64,000 nt of DNA from the NCBI GenBank assembly GCA_949743955.1, contig CATJVQ010000023.1, positions 1 to 64,000 of the forward strand, given 5' to 3'. This DNA is from an uncultured Oscillospiraceae bacterium. Lineage in GTDB: Bacteria; Bacillota; Clostridia; Oscillospirales; Ruminococcaceae. Numbering within the stretch: position 1 is the first letter of the stretch; the number at the start of each line of letters is the position of its first letter. The notes under the pieces were generated by a model. It was not told the origin of the DNA. It saw only the letters and a list, made by a program, of their open reading frames with translations, and ran no database searches. Below, in pieces: positions 9,287 through 18,123 of this stretch. The position numbers were made by a program, and so were the translations under genes.

Positions 9287-10363
9287 TCAGTCCCCTAGGC
9301 AGATGCCGAGGTCGCGCGCGGTCTGCAGCGCGTCGCAGTCGAGCGGGACACTTTTGAGCTTCCCGGCGACTTCGGAGAGCGGCACGGGTACGATGCGTTC
9401 GTTCTGCAGCGCGACCATGAAGCCATAGCGTTCCTTGAGGATGAGCCGTGCCGCTGCCGCGCCGAAGCGGGAGGAGAGCATCCGGTCGAAGGCACAGGGG
9501 CTGCCGCCGCGCTGGAAATGCCCGGGCACGGTGACACGGATCTCCTGCCCGGTCTTTTCGCCGAGCTCATGCGCGAGGCGATAGGAGATCGAGGGCTCGG
9601 ACATATTGGCCCGCGCCCGTTTAAACTCCTTCTTGGAGAGGCCGGCCTCCTCCTTGGAGAGCGCGCCCTCGGCCACGGCGAGAATGGAGAAGGGCTTCCC
9701 GGCCTTCTTGCGGCGGATGAGGGCCTTGGAGACCTTATCGAGATCGTAAGGGATTTCCGGCAGAAGGATGACGTCGGCTCCGCTCGAGACACCGGCATAG
9801 AGAGTCAGCCATCCGACCTTGTGGCCCATGATTTCAACGATGAATACCCGCCCATGGGAATTGGCAGTGGTGTGGATGCAGTCGAGAACATGGCTCGCTA
9901 TCTCCACCGCGCTCTGGAAGCCGAAGGTCATATCGGTGCCCCAGAGATCGTTATCGATGGTCTTGGGCAGGCCGATGACGTTGAGCCCCTCCTGTGAGAG
10001 AAGGTTGGCAGTCTTATGGGTGCCGTTGCCGCCGAGAGTGACAAGGCAGTCGAGCTTCATTTTACGATAATTCTGTTTCATGGCGGCGACCTTGTCGACC
10101 TTATCGTCGCCAATGACACGCATGAGCTTGAAGGGACGGCGGGAGGTGCCCAAAATCGTGCCGCCGAGGGTGAGGATGCCGGAAAATTCCTGCGGCTTCA
10201 TCAGGCGCCAGTCGCCCTCGATAAGGCCGCGGTATCCATCCTGAATGCCGTAGATTTCCACATCACCGCCGCAGGCCTCATACAGCGACTTGGCCACGCC
10301 CCGGATAGCGGCGTTCAGTCCCTGGCAGTCGCCTCCGCTGGTCAGAATTCCAATCCGTTTCAT
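9287..10363 (-). CDS. pfkA: 6-phosphofructokinase
   Basis: Phosphorylates fructose-6-phosphate in glycolysis. The 358-aa protein has the family opening ILTSGGDCQGLNAAIRG, the phosphoryl-donor loop GGNGTHKTA (residues 111-119), PKTIDND (133-139) with the catalytic Asp, and a C-terminal VPGHFQRGGSPCAFDR sugar-binding segment. The donor site is mixed: Gly114 corresponds to the ATP-type Gly104 of E. coli, while Lys134 corresponds to the PPi-type Lys124. That combination is known in group III enzymes such as Streptomyces PfkA, which use ATP. ATG with AAAGGAG upstream. Divergent from ppk. Confidence 0.93.
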   Translation of the reverse strand: MKRIGILTSGGDCQGLNAAIRGVAKSLYEACGGDVEIYGIQDGYRGLIEGDWRLMKPQEFSGILTLGGTILGTSRRPFKLMRVIGDDKVDKVAAMKQNYRKMKLDCLVTLGGNGTHKTANLLSQEGLNVIGLPKTIDNDLWGTDMTFGFQSAVEIASHVLDCIHTTANSHGRVFIVEIMGHKVGWLTLYAGVSSGADVILLPEIPYDLDKVSKALIRRKKAGKPFSILAVAEGALSKEEAGLSKKEFKRARANMSEPSISYRLAHELGEKTGQEIRVTVPGHFQRGGSPCAFDRMLSSRFGAAAARLILKERYGFMVALQNERIVPVPLSEVAGKLKSVPLDCDALQTARDLGICLGD

Positions 10364-10627
10364 ATAGTCCGTCTCCTTTCAGAATTTGGTCTTCTATATG
10401 TTATTATACCTGAAAACGGCCTGGCGTGCATCAGTTGAAGGAAAATTTTACGAAAGTAAAATGAAAACCGCTCCAAAAGTGAAAAAAGTTCCCCAAAAAA
10501 GAAAAAATGTAGTATAATAAAAAGAACACTGGTTTTTGAAAATCGCCTTAGAAAATCAAGATTCGATACAAACCTCTGATAGGAGATTTGTATCGAGAAG
10601 CATCGCGCGGAAAGGATTGATCCCACA
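10364..10627. promoter_or_regulatory. Divergent pfkA/ppk control region with an inverted repeat
   Basis: On the minus strand TATAAT (10408-10403) lies 40 bp before pfkA, with a poor -35. On the plus strand TATAAT (10513-10518) has a weak TTCCCC (10489-10494) 18 bp upstream. The ppk leader holds a 9-bp inverted repeat CGATACAAA/TTTGTATCG (10564-10572 and 10587-10595), a candidate operator or RNA hairpin about 32 nt before the ppk ATG. Confidence 0.45.
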
Positions 10628-12784
10628 ATGACACAGGCGAACCCGCCCGAGACAAGCGCTGCCGAGCCGAGCCAGCTCTTTGTTAACCGGGAACTGAGCT
10701 GGCTGGAATTTAACCGTCGCGTACTGCTCGAGGCAACGGATCCGAGCGTTCCCCTCTTCGAGCGGATCAAGTTTTTGTCGATCTACGGCTCTAATCTGGA
10801 CGAGTTTTTTATGGTCCGTGTCGGCTCGCTAACGGACCAGCGCCAGGTTGCGCCCGACCGCCTCGACGATAAAACCGGCCTGAACGCCGCCGGACAGATC
10901 GACGCTATCCTGCACTGGGTGCGCCGGACCCAGCCGCAGGTGGAAAAGATCTACCACTCCCTTCGCAAGCAGCTTAAGGCGCAGGGGATCGACATCGTCG
11001 ATTTCTCGAAGATCTCCCAGGTGGAGGAGGTCATGGCGCGCAAGTACTTTAAGGAGGATATTAAACCTCTCCTGTCCCCGCAGATTGTGGACCGGCACCA
11101 TCCGTTCCCGTTCCTGCGCGGGAAGGAACTGTATGTCGTGACCTCGTTCGTGCAGAAGAGCGGGGAGATTAAGCTCGGCATCGTGCCGGTATCGAGCCTG
11201 CCGCCCTACTTCCTGTGCACGGTGGACAGCCGGTATAAGCTGATGTTTACAGCCCATATCGTGCAGCACTTCGCACAGGACCTCTATTCCAAGTACGATA
11301 TAGCGGAAAAGCTGGTGCTGCGCGTGACACGCAACGCGGACATTTCCGTGGACGAGGCGCTCTATGACTACGATGTGGACTTCCGCGGCATCATGCAGGA
11401 GCTTTTAAAGAAGCGCAAGCGCCTGCGCGCGGTCCGGCTCGAAATGACGCATGAACCGAGCGACGCGCTTAAAAAGTATCTCGGCCAGAAGCTCTCCGTT
11501 GAGCCGCGCCACATGATGGTGACTTCTGTTCCGCTCTCGCTCTCGTTCGGCTTCTCGCTACCGGGGGATCTCAAGGAGCCGCGCAAGGAGCTGGCGTATA
11601 AGGAGAAGCGCCCGAGCGCGCCGTACCTGTGGGGCAAATCGATCATCGGGTACTTAAACGAGCGGGATCTGTTGCTGGCCTATCCGTTCCAGGGGATGAA
11701 CACGTTCATCGGCTTCCTGCATGAGGCGGCCGACGATCCGGACGTTCTCTCCATCAAGATTTCACTCTACCGCATGGCCAACCACAGCCGGGTGGTCTCC
11801 GCGCTCGCGTATGCTGCGGAGAAGGGCAAGGAGGTGCTGTGTGTACTCGAACTGCGCGCCCGGTTCGACGAGCAGAACAACATCAACTACGCCAAGATTC
11901 TCGAGGACGCGGGCTGCACGGTGATTTACGGTCTGAGCGACTACAAGGTGCACGCCAAGCTCTGCCTGGTGACACGCAAGCTCCACAGCGGGAAAATTGG
12001 CTACATCACCCAGGTGGGCACCGGCAACTATAACGAGAAGACGGCGGAGCTCTATACCGACCTCGCCTATATCACGACGGACGAGACCGTTGGGCAGGAC
12101 GCGAGCAGCGTCTTCAGCGCCCTGTGCGTGGGGGAGACGGTGGATAAAATGCAGTCGCTCTGGATTGCGCCGCACTGCTATGTCTCCAACGTGCTTGAGC
12201 TCATCCAGAACGAGACGCGCATCGCGCTTTCGGGCGGGGAGGGGCGCATCAGCATCAAGGTCAACTCCCTCAACGATATGGAGGTCATGCAGCGGCTGAT
12301 TGAGGCGTCGCAGGCGGGAGTGAAGATCGAACTCTTCGTGCGCGGCATCTGCTGCATCCGGCCGGGCGTGGAGGGATTCACGGAGAACATCACCGTGCGC
12401 AGCGTGGTCGGGCGGCTCCTCGAGCATTCGCGTATCTTTGTCTTCGGCGAGGGCGCCCGGCAGACGATCTACATCGGCTCGGGGGATCTGCTCGAGCGCA
12501 ACACGCGCCGGAGGGTGGAGGCGTTCATCCGTGTGCGCACGGAGAAGACTAAGGCCGACGTCCTGCACGTGATGGAGGCGTTCCGGCGCGACAACGTCAA
12601 GGCGTGGGTGATGAATCCGGACGGATCCTACGTTAAGCCCGAGCGCGGGGACGCGAAGCCCATCGACAGCCAGATGCACCTGTTCGACTACTTCCACGCG
12701 GATCCGGCCCCGGCGATAGCGGTGAAGGATACGGGCGTGTTTCGGAAGGTTGCCGGTGTACTGCGCTGGTTCAAAAAGAAGTAA
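10628..12784 (+). CDS. ppk: Polyphosphate kinase 1
   Basis: Reversibly polymerises the ATP gamma-phosphate into inorganic polyphosphate. The 718-aa product has the N-terminal domain (FVNRELSWLEFNRRVL, SNLDEFFMVRVG), a head domain, and two phospholipase-D-like catalytic domains. The first includes RARFDEQNNINYAK and YKVHAKLCLV, whose His is the phosphorylated residue; the second includes EHSRIFVFG, with the second conserved His. Length matches PPK1 (about 690-720). ATG with GAAAGGAT upstream. No ppx exopolyphosphatase gene is adjacent. Confidence 0.96.
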   Translation: MTQANPPETSAAEPSQLFVNRELSWLEFNRRVLLEATDPSVPLFERIKFLSIYGSNLDEFFMVRVGSLTDQRQVAPDRLDDKTGLNAAGQIDAILHWVRRTQPQVEKIYHSLRKQLKAQGIDIVDFSKISQVEEVMARKYFKEDIKPLLSPQIVDRHHPFPFLRGKELYVVTSFVQKSGEIKLGIVPVSSLPPYFLCTVDSRYKLMFTAHIVQHFAQDLYSKYDIAEKLVLRVTRNADISVDEALYDYDVDFRGIMQELLKKRKRLRAVRLEMTHEPSDALKKYLGQKLSVEPRHMMVTSVPLSLSFGFSLPGDLKEPRKELAYKEKRPSAPYLWGKSIIGYLNERDLLLAYPFQGMNTFIGFLHEAADDPDVLSIKISLYRMANHSRVVSALAYAAEKGKEVLCVLELRARFDEQNNINYAKILEDAGCTVIYGLSDYKVHAKLCLVTRKLHSGKIGYITQVGTGNYNEKTAELYTDLAYITTDETVGQDASSVFSALCVGETVDKMQSLWIAPHCYVSNVLELIQNETRIALSGGEGRISIKVNSLNDMEVMQRLIEASQAGVKIELFVRGICCIRPGVEGFTENITVRSVVGRLLEHSRIFVFGEGARQTIYIGSGDLLERNTRRRVEAFIRVRTEKTKADVLHVMEAFRRDNVKAWVMNPDGSYVKPERGDAKPIDSQMHLFDYFHADPAPAIAVKDTGVFRKVAGVLRWFKKK

Positions 12785-12812
12785 TGCGGGTAATCCATAA
12801 AATATCTAAAAG

Positions 12813-12840
12813 GGGCTGTCACCTTAGAAGGTGGCGGCCC
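12813..12840 (+). terminator. Possible hairpin terminator after ppk
   Basis: GGGCTGTCACCTT pairs with AAGGTGGCGGCCC, using two G-U pairs, around a minimal loop. There is no T tract after it, so this may be only a structured 3' end. Confidence 0.35.
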
Positions 12841-12909
12841 TATCAATCGGAACTATAGAGGAAAGTATGATGAGCAAATTCAGCGAAGCACATATGGAGG
12901 GAAAAATCA

Positions 12910-13404
12910 ATGGAATTTGAACAATTATGCTTCACACCAATGGTAAAAGACGATATTCCATCTCTGACCCCTATTATGAAGCGTTCTTTCGATAATGACG
13001 CGCAGCTCTTTTTTCAAAAACCAGAAGGCGGACCGCCAGGTTATGACGACGGCAGTTTTTTAGAGAAATGGGGCCTTCATCCTGAAGCCACATCCTATCG
13101 CATTGATCTTAATGGTACACCGATAGGCGCAGTCATATTATTTATCCACGAAGAACATGGTTCAGGATATCTTGGAAATATTTTTATTGATACGGACTTA
13201 AGCGGCAGCGGGTATGGCAGTATGGTATGGCGTTTTGTGGAACATATGTATCCGAAAGTTAAGACATGATATACGGAAACGCCTGCCGTCTCCTATCGCA
13301 ATCATTATTTTTATGTCAACAAGTGCGGGTTCCATATAGTCGGCGTTGAAGGCGGCAGAGACAGATTTGAGGCTCAGTTTAAACTCTGTAAAAAAATCCG
13401 TTAA
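12910..13404 (+). pseudogene. GNAT-family N-acetyltransferase interrupted by an in-frame TGA
   Basis: The frame opens with MEFEQLCFTPMVKDDIPSL, after GGAGGG and an 8-nt spacer. It contains the acetyl-CoA-binding region IFIDTDLSGSGYGSMVWRF. Translation stops at TGA (13267-13269) after YPKVKT. The same frame then continues without further stops to TAA at 13402-13404, reading YTETPAVSYRNHYFYVNKCGFHIVG and on, which is exactly the expected C-terminal half of this family; the tyrosine/asparagine-rich FY-NKCGF block is a GNAT hallmark. The TGA stands where a Trp (TGG) is expected. Elsewhere in the window TGA is used as a stop, so this looks like a recent single-base nonsense mutation. AT-rich relative to its neighbours. 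Confidence 0.8.
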
Positions 13405-13480
13405 AATCTTTATCGGCTTTGAAGTCATCTTGTCTGATGAACTTGAATACAGCTTACGGTTACAATCATCGTAAAACGCA

Positions 13481-13510
13481 GAAACCGCCACCCGGCACGG
13501 TGACGGTTTC
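13481..13510. terminator. Hairpin between the acetyltransferase relic and mnmA
   Basis: GAAACCG/CGGTTTC and CACC/GGTG stems around a 6-nt loop with one mismatch. It can serve both converging transcripts; T tracts are modest on both sides. Confidence 0.55.
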
Positions 13511-13578
13511 TTGCTTATAAAATATCAAACCACCGAGGTCAACTGCTTGTCGCAGTGTCCTATTATATTTTACTTGCC

Positions 13579-14616
13579 CTAGCTGTCCGCCTCGATAAAG
13601 CCGCCGCCCAGAACGAGACCGCTGCCGTCGTAGACGACGCACGACTGGCCGGGGGCGGGGGCATGCTGCGGGGTATCGAAAACGATTTGTGCCCGTCCGC
13701 CGGGGAGAGGGGTCAGGAGAGCATCGGCAAGCCGGGCCTGCGAACGGATCTTGGCCTGGACGCGCACCAGCCCCGGCGGCTCTGGAAACGGCATCCACAC
13801 ACAGTCCGAGAGCGCGGCCTCTTTGTACAGAGCGTCCGTACCCAGCGCGATGTCTCCCGTTTCGGCGTCGATGCGCCGGATGAACACGGGCTCCCCGAGC
13901 GACAGGCCCAGACCCTTGCGCTGCCCGACGGTATAGTGCAAAATCCCCCGATGCTTTCCGCAGGGGGATCCGTCCGGCGCGAGGAAATTCCCCGCCCGGC
14001 TCGGGCCGAAACGCCGCTCCAGATACGACGCGTAGTCCCCATCTTCCACGAAGCAGATTTCCTGCGAGTCGGGCGCATCTGCACAGGGAAGCGCATGGCG
14101 GGCTGCCAGCGCACGGACCTCCTCCTTGGGCATCGCCTCCAGTGGCAGGAGGAGCCGGGAGAGCTGATCCTGTGTGAGGCGGTAGAGCATGTACGATTGA
14201 TCGCGCTTTACGTTCTGCGCCCGCTGTACAGCCCAGCGATCCCCGCACCGGACAACGGCCGCATAGTGCCCCGTAGCGATGCCTTCCAGCCCCAGCGTGT
14301 CGGCCGTTTCACACAGCAGACGGAACTTGACGCGCGGGTTGCAGACGACGCACGGATTAGGCGTCCGCCCGGCATAGTAGCTCTCGGCGAACGGGAGGAT
14401 AACGTCCCGTTCGAACGCCTCATGGCACCGGACAATGTGCAGCGGAATCCCCAGCGTATCCGCGCATTTTTTTGCGGCCTCGACAGCGCCGGTATGTACA
14501 GGGGAAAACTCGAGCACCGCGCCCTCGATCCGCACGCCCTGCTCCTGCAGGAGCAGGGCGCACACGGCGGAATCGACACCGCCGGAGAGGGCGACAAGAG
14601 CGCTCTTACAGGTCAT
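13579..14616 (-). CDS. mnmA: tRNA-specific 2-thiouridylase MnmA
   Basis: Thiolates U34 of tRNA(Lys/Glu/Gln). The 345-aa protein starts MTCKSALVALSGGVDSAVC with the PP-loop ATP site. NPCVVCNPRVKF holds the first catalytic Cys, and SQEICFVEDGDY holds the second. GHYAAV, KRDQSYMLYRL and HYTVGQRKGLGL are further family blocks. The ATG at 14616 was chosen because it places the PP-loop seven residues in, as usual; a TTG 33 nt upstream is possible. It overlaps iscU by 11 bp, and sulfur would be supplied by the IscS encoded upstream in the same operon. Confidence 0.95.
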   Translation of the reverse strand: MTCKSALVALSGGVDSAVCALLLQEQGVRIEGAVLEFSPVHTGAVEAAKKCADTLGIPLHIVRCHEAFERDVILPFAESYYAGRTPNPCVVCNPRVKFRLLCETADTLGLEGIATGHYAAVVRCGDRWAVQRAQNVKRDQSYMLYRLTQDQLSRLLLPLEAMPKEEVRALAARHALPCADAPDSQEICFVEDGDYASYLERRFGPSRAGNFLAPDGSPCGKHRGILHYTVGQRKGLGLSLGEPVFIRRIDAETGDIALGTDALYKEAALSDCVWMPFPEPPGLVRVQAKIRSQARLADALLTPLPGGRAQIVFDTPQHAPAPGQSCVVYDGSGLVLGGGFIEADS

Positions 14617-15034
14617 GGCACGCGTCGCATTCGCCGATGTCGCCGACAATGGGCAGCGGATCCACGCCCTGGCGGCGGTAGTAATCGGAAATGGCGGCCT
14701 TGATGGCCTGTTCGGCGAGCACGGAGCAGTGAACCTTCACCGCGGGCAGACCATCGAGCGCCTCGACGACGGCCTTGTTCGTCAATTTCAAGGCTTCGTC
14801 GAGCGGCTTGCCCCGGATGAGCTCGGTCGCCATGGAGCTTGTGGCGATGGCGGCCCCGCAGCCAAAGGTCTTGAAGCGAGCGTCCTCCACGACACCGTTT
14901 TCGATCTTGAGGTACATCTTCATAATATCGCCGCACTTGGCGTTTCCCACTTCGCCCACGCCGTTGGCATCGGGCAGTTCGCCGACATTGCGCGGATTGG
15001 TGAAATGATCCAGAACCTTATCGGAATAGAGCAT
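14606..15034 (-). CDS. iscU: Iron-sulfur cluster scaffold protein IscU/NifU-like
   Basis: 142-aa scaffold on which IscS-derived sulfur and iron assemble into clusters. It contains the three conserved cysteines: NAKCGDIMKMYL, FGCGAAIATSSM and VHCSVLAEQAI. The start MLYSDKVLDHFTNPRNVG is typical. The C-terminus adds CDACHDL, an extra CxxC found in clostridial NifU-like proteins. Gene order iscS-iscU-mnmA, with a 39-bp gap from iscS and an 11-bp overlap with mnmA, is a common Firmicute sulfur-trafficking operon. Confidence 0.95.
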   Translation of the reverse strand: MLYSDKVLDHFTNPRNVGELPDANGVGEVGNAKCGDIMKMYLKIENGVVEDARFKTFGCGAAIATSSMATELIRGKPLDEALKLTNKAVVEALDGLPAVKVHCSVLAEQAIKAAISDYYRRQGVDPLPIVGDIGECDACHDL

Positions 15035-15073
15035 GAATTATGCGTCCTTTCTATATGGTACAGTTAATCAGTT

Positions 15074-16243
15074 TTACGCGTTCTGAATGCGCTCCCACAG
15101 CGGGGACATGGCGCGCAGACGGCTGACGATGGGCGGCACAGTGGCGATGATATAGTCCACGTCCTCCTCGCTTGTTTCATCAGAGATCGTCAGGCGCAGG
15201 GAGCCGTGGGCGACCTCGTGCGTGAGGCCGATGGCGAGCAGTACGTGGCTCGGATCGAGCGAGCCGGACGTGCAGGCCGATCCGCTCGAGGCGCAGATGC
15301 CGGCATTATCGAGCATCAGCAGGAGGCTCTCGCCCTCCACACCCACAAATGAAAAGTTGACGTTGCCGCACAGCCTCCGGACCGGATCGCCGTTGAGGCG
15401 CGAACGCTCGATCTGGCTGAGGGCGGCAATGAGCTTGTCCCGCAGCGGCGTCACGCGGGCGATGTGCCCGGGAATATCGGCCGTGGCCAGCTCGATGGCT
15501 TTCCCCAGTCCGACAATGCCGGCGGTATTCTCTGTCCCGGCCCGGTGCCCGCCCTCCTGGCCGCCGCCGTCGATGAGGTTCGGAGGCAGGACATTCCGGC
15601 GGCACAGCAGCGCGCCGACGCCCTTCGGAGCGTGCAGCTTATGTCCGGAAAGGGAGAGCATGTCGATATGCAGCGCGTTCACGTCAATGGGCACATTGCC
15701 CACCGCCTGGACAGCGTCGGTATGAAAAAGGATGCCGGCCTCCTTACAGACAGCCCCAATCTCCTCAATGGGCTGGATGGTGCCGATCTCGTTGTTGGCG
15801 AACATGATGGACACGAGCGCCGTATCGGGCCGGATGGCCTTGCGGACATCCTGCGGATCGACGATCCCGTCGCTGCCGACAGGCAGGTACGTAGCGTCGC
15901 ACCCCGCGTACTTCACCGTGTGCAGGACAGCGTGATGCTCGAAAGCGCTCGTGACAACGTGGCGCTTCCCCTTCGGCGCCAAGCGTTCGAGCGTGCCCTT
16001 AATGGCCCAGTTATCCGCCTCGCTGCCGCCGGAGGTGAAAAAGACCTCGTTCGGTTTCGCTCCCAGCGCCGCGGCCACCTGCATTCTCGCGTCCTCCACG
16101 GCGCGCTGTGCCCGCCGCCCGATTGCATAAATACTCGACGGGTTGCCGTATTCCTGCGTTAAAAAGGGCATCATCGCCTCCAGCACCGCGCTGCTGACGC
16201 ACGTTGTGGCGGCGTTATCCGCATAGACAAAGCGTTTATCCAA
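15074..16243 (-). CDS. iscS: Cysteine desulfurase
   Basis: PLP enzyme that removes sulfur from cysteine for Fe-S clusters and tRNA thiolation. About 389 aa. Opening [41 protein letters not shown] lysine in [14 protein letters not shown], and the catalytic-loop cysteine in [18 protein letters not shown] prefer the TTG at 16243 (product begins [14 protein letters not shown]) because AAAGGAG lies 10 nt upstream; ATGs at 16264 and 16291 are possible but poorly placed. First gene of the sulfur operon; there is no iscR-type regulator next to it. Confidence 0.95.
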   Translation of the reverse strand: MDKRFVYADNAATTCVSSAVLEAMMPFLTQEYGNPSSIYAIGRRAQRAVEDARMQVAAALGAKPNEVFFTSGGSEADNWAIKGTLERLAPKGKRHVVTSAFEHHAVLHTVKYAGCDATYLPVGSDGIVDPQDVRKAIRPDTALVSIMFANNEIGTIQPIEEIGAVCKEAGILFHTDAVQAVGNVPIDVNALHIDMLSLSGHKLHAPKGVGALLCRRNVLPPNLIDGGGQEGGHRAGTENTAGIVGLGKAIELATADIPGHIARVTPLRDKLIAALSQIERSRLNGDPVRRLCGNVNFSFVGVEGESLLLMLDNAGICASSGSACTSGSLDPSHVLLAIGLTHEVAHGSLRLTISDETSEEDVDYIIATVPPIVSRLRAMSPLWERIQNA

Positions 16244-16324
16244 CCTTTTACAGCTCCTTTCCATTCCCTCCGTATCCCGGACGGAACACATCCCCTGTTC
16301 TGACAGAAAACTTCTTCTGCATTT

Positions 16325-16352
16325 ATTATATACAAATTCAGTAGGAATTCAA
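16325..16352 (-). promoter_or_regulatory. Promoter of the iscS-iscU-mnmA operon
   Basis: Minus-strand TTGAAT (16352-16347), 16 bp spacer, TATAAT (16330-16325). Confidence 0.6.
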
Positions 16353-16379
16353 GCCCCGCCACAAAATTTCCTCCTGATT

Positions 16380-16829
16380 CTATCGAAAGCGCGCCGCCTC
16401 ACGCACGGCCATCTGGTCGCAGCGCTCGTTCTGCGGATGCCCGGCATGGCCCTTGATCCAGCAGAGCTCGGTCTCGTGCTGCTCGGTCAGCGTCAGGAGG
16501 CGTTCCCACAGATCGGGGTTGAGCGCCGCCTCCCGTTTATTGCGCATCCAGCCGTTGGCGCGCCATTTCCTCGCCCACCCGAGGCGCAGTGCGTCGAGCA
16601 CATATTTGCTGTCGCTGACAATGGCAACATGACAGCGCTCCTTGAGCGCGGAGAGCCCCATGATGACGGCGGTCAGCTCCATGCGGTTGTTGGTAGTGGA
16701 GGCCTCCCCGCCGGAGAGCTCGCGCGTGTGTTCGCCGTATTCGAGGATGGCGCCCCAGCCGCCGGGTCCCGGATTGCCGGAACAAGCGCCGTCGGTATAG
16801 AGCGTGACATGCTTGAGGGAGTCAGACAT
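16380..16829 (-). CDS. rnhA: Ribonuclease HI
   Basis: Cleaves RNA in RNA-DNA hybrids. 149 aa with the catalytic carboxylates in order: [16 protein letters not shown] (Asp), [13 protein letters not shown] (Glu), [12 protein letters not shown] (Asp) and [12 protein letters not shown] (Asp), plus the basic-protrusion segment [13 protein letters not shown]. Length is that of E. coli RNase HI. AAAGGAG is 8 nt before the ATG. It stands alone, its 3' end facing away from the iscS operon promoter. Confidence 0.97.
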   Translation of the reverse strand: MSDSLKHVTLYTDGACSGNPGPGGWGAILEYGEHTRELSGGEASTTNNRMELTAVIMGLSALKERCHVAIVSDSKYVLDALRLGWARKWRANGWMRNKREAALNPDLWERLLTLTEQHETELCWIKGHAGHPQNERCDQMAVREAARFR

Positions 16830-17001
16830 GGAAGAACTCCTTTCGCTGTTTATTTTTGCCTTTCAGCCTCCATTATATCCCGGAATTCTTCCACATACAA
16901 GGCATACCGGAAAGGGAGGGGAATTATCCTATAAAACCCTTGGGATTTGGTTAAAATTTAAGAAAATATGCCATAATAAATGCGAAAGGAGAAGACGAAA
17001 A

Positions 17002-17808
17002 ATGGGTGGTTTCAGAAACGAATGGGTGGATATCCCCGTCGCGGCGGAACCGGTGGCGTTCGCGCAGCTGGGATGCGCCATAGGCATGCTGTGCGCGGGG
17101 GAGAGCGTAGCCGTTGCCTGTGAAGAGGAGAGAAGTGCGAGGGCGCTCTGCGGCATATTGGCCGGGGGAATGCAGTCGGCAGGAGCGCAGGTGCTCGATT
17201 TCGGCTGCATCTGGCGCGCGATGCTCGATTTCTGCACCGGTTATACGGCGAGCGCCCTAGGTGTCTATATCCCGGCGGGAGAAGGCGTACAGCTCACCGG
17301 CCCGCGGAAGGCGCTGGCCCGCCAAGCGGTCCGGCGAAGCGGTACACCGGCGCCTGCACAAAAGCAGCGATGCGCAGAGCGCATCGCCGCCGGCGGACTG
17401 CAGGGACTGTATGCGGCACAGCTGCTCCGGAGCGCGCCGGAAGGGCTCGAAGGGACAAGCGCGCGTATACGTTCTGTAAATCATGAGGCGGCGCGCCTGC
17501 TCGAGCGGACGCTCGCCTCCCTCGGCTGCGATGTCGGCGCTGGCGCACTCTACGACGTGAGCGCAGACGGGACGCGGCTGCGCATCACGGACGGGGCGTT
17601 TTCCCTCTCCGAAGAGGAAAGCCGGCTTCTGGCCCGGCGCACAGGCTGCCGCAGCGGGCATGACGCGCTGCAGATGGCGGTACATCTGCTCTCCCGCCAG
17701 CGCCGGTATCCGCTGGAGACACTGTGGAAAAAGACGCTCGCAGCCCCGGAGTTTTACAGTGTGGAGCCGTTCCAGCCCCAGTGGGACGTGGCTTCAAATT
17801 TGACATAG
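17002..17808 (+). CDS. Phosphohexomutase-like protein lacking catalytic loops
   Basis: 268 aa, start ATG after AAAGGAG. Residues 1-100 follow the order of domain I of phosphoglucomutase/phosphomannomutase: AQLGCAIGMLCAGESVAVAC, then GILAGGMQSAGAQVLDFGCI. The region that should carry the phosphoserine motif (ASHNP) reads YIPAGEGVQLTG, with no serine. A later segment, DVSADGTRLRITDG (about 185-198), aligns with the DGDADR metal loop, but only one Asp is kept. At 268 aa it is much shorter than an active mutase (about 450). I infer a pseudoenzyme or a decaying gene; the frame is intact. Its last 55 bp overlap the antisense tautomerase gene. Confidence 0.6.
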   Translation: MGGFRNEWVDIPVAAEPVAFAQLGCAIGMLCAGESVAVACEEERSARALCGILAGGMQSAGAQVLDFGCIWRAMLDFCTGYTASALGVYIPAGEGVQLTGPRKALARQAVRRSGTPAPAQKQRCAERIAAGGLQGLYAAQLLRSAPEGLEGTSARIRSVNHEAARLLERTLASLGCDVGAGALYDVSADGTRLRITDGAFSLSEEESRLLARRTGCRSGHDALQMAVHLLSRQRRYPLETLWKKTLAAPEFYSVEPFQPQWDVASNLT

Positions 17809-18098
17809 ATACGCGCGGGATCGATGCCCAGTTCCTCATGGAGGATCTCACAGACAGCCCCGGCGAGCTTTTCGCACGGTCCGTCGGAGAGCGCGCCGAA
17901 GGCATGAACCTCCACGAAGGCGGCAGGGGTTTCGCCGTCGCCCTGGAAGTAGACGTGGGTGTTCTCCTCAAACGTGAGCATGAGCCAGCGCTCGCTCTTG
18001 CCGGGGAGCAGGGCGATGGCCTGCCCGAGCCGGGTCTTGATGACAGTTTCCTTTTCGGGCGGGATGGCAACATTGGCTTTGGTCTGGATGCACGGCAT
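17754..18098 (-). CDS. MIF-family tautomerase-like protein
   Basis: 114 aa beginning MPCIQTKANVAIP. In the MIF/phenylpyruvate tautomerase family the second residue, Pro, becomes the N-terminal catalytic base after Met removal, as here. Other matches are WLMLTFEENTHVYFQGD, PAAFVEVHAFG and IYVKFEATSHWGWNGSTL, the last typical of the C-terminal strand. AGGAGG lies 8 nt before the ATG. It follows the MATE gene by 25 bp and is probably co-transcribed with it. The physiological substrate is unknown. The end overlaps the convergent mutase-like gene. Confidence 0.85.
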   Translation of the reverse strand: MPCIQTKANVAIPPEKETVIKTRLGQAIALLPGKSERWLMLTFEENTHVYFQGDGETPAAFVEVHAFGALSDGPCEKLAGAVCEILHEELGIDPARIYVKFEATSHWGWNGSTL

Positions 18099-18123
18099 AA
18101 AAAACGCCTCCTGATTTGATTTT

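Noticed and set aside
13267..13269. UGA recoded as tryptophan in this organism
   Set aside because: TGA ends several genes with overlapping downstream starts here (for example the ACT/mtaD junction at 7296 and comEC/holA at 42144), and TGG codes Trp elsewhere, so code reassignment is not supported.
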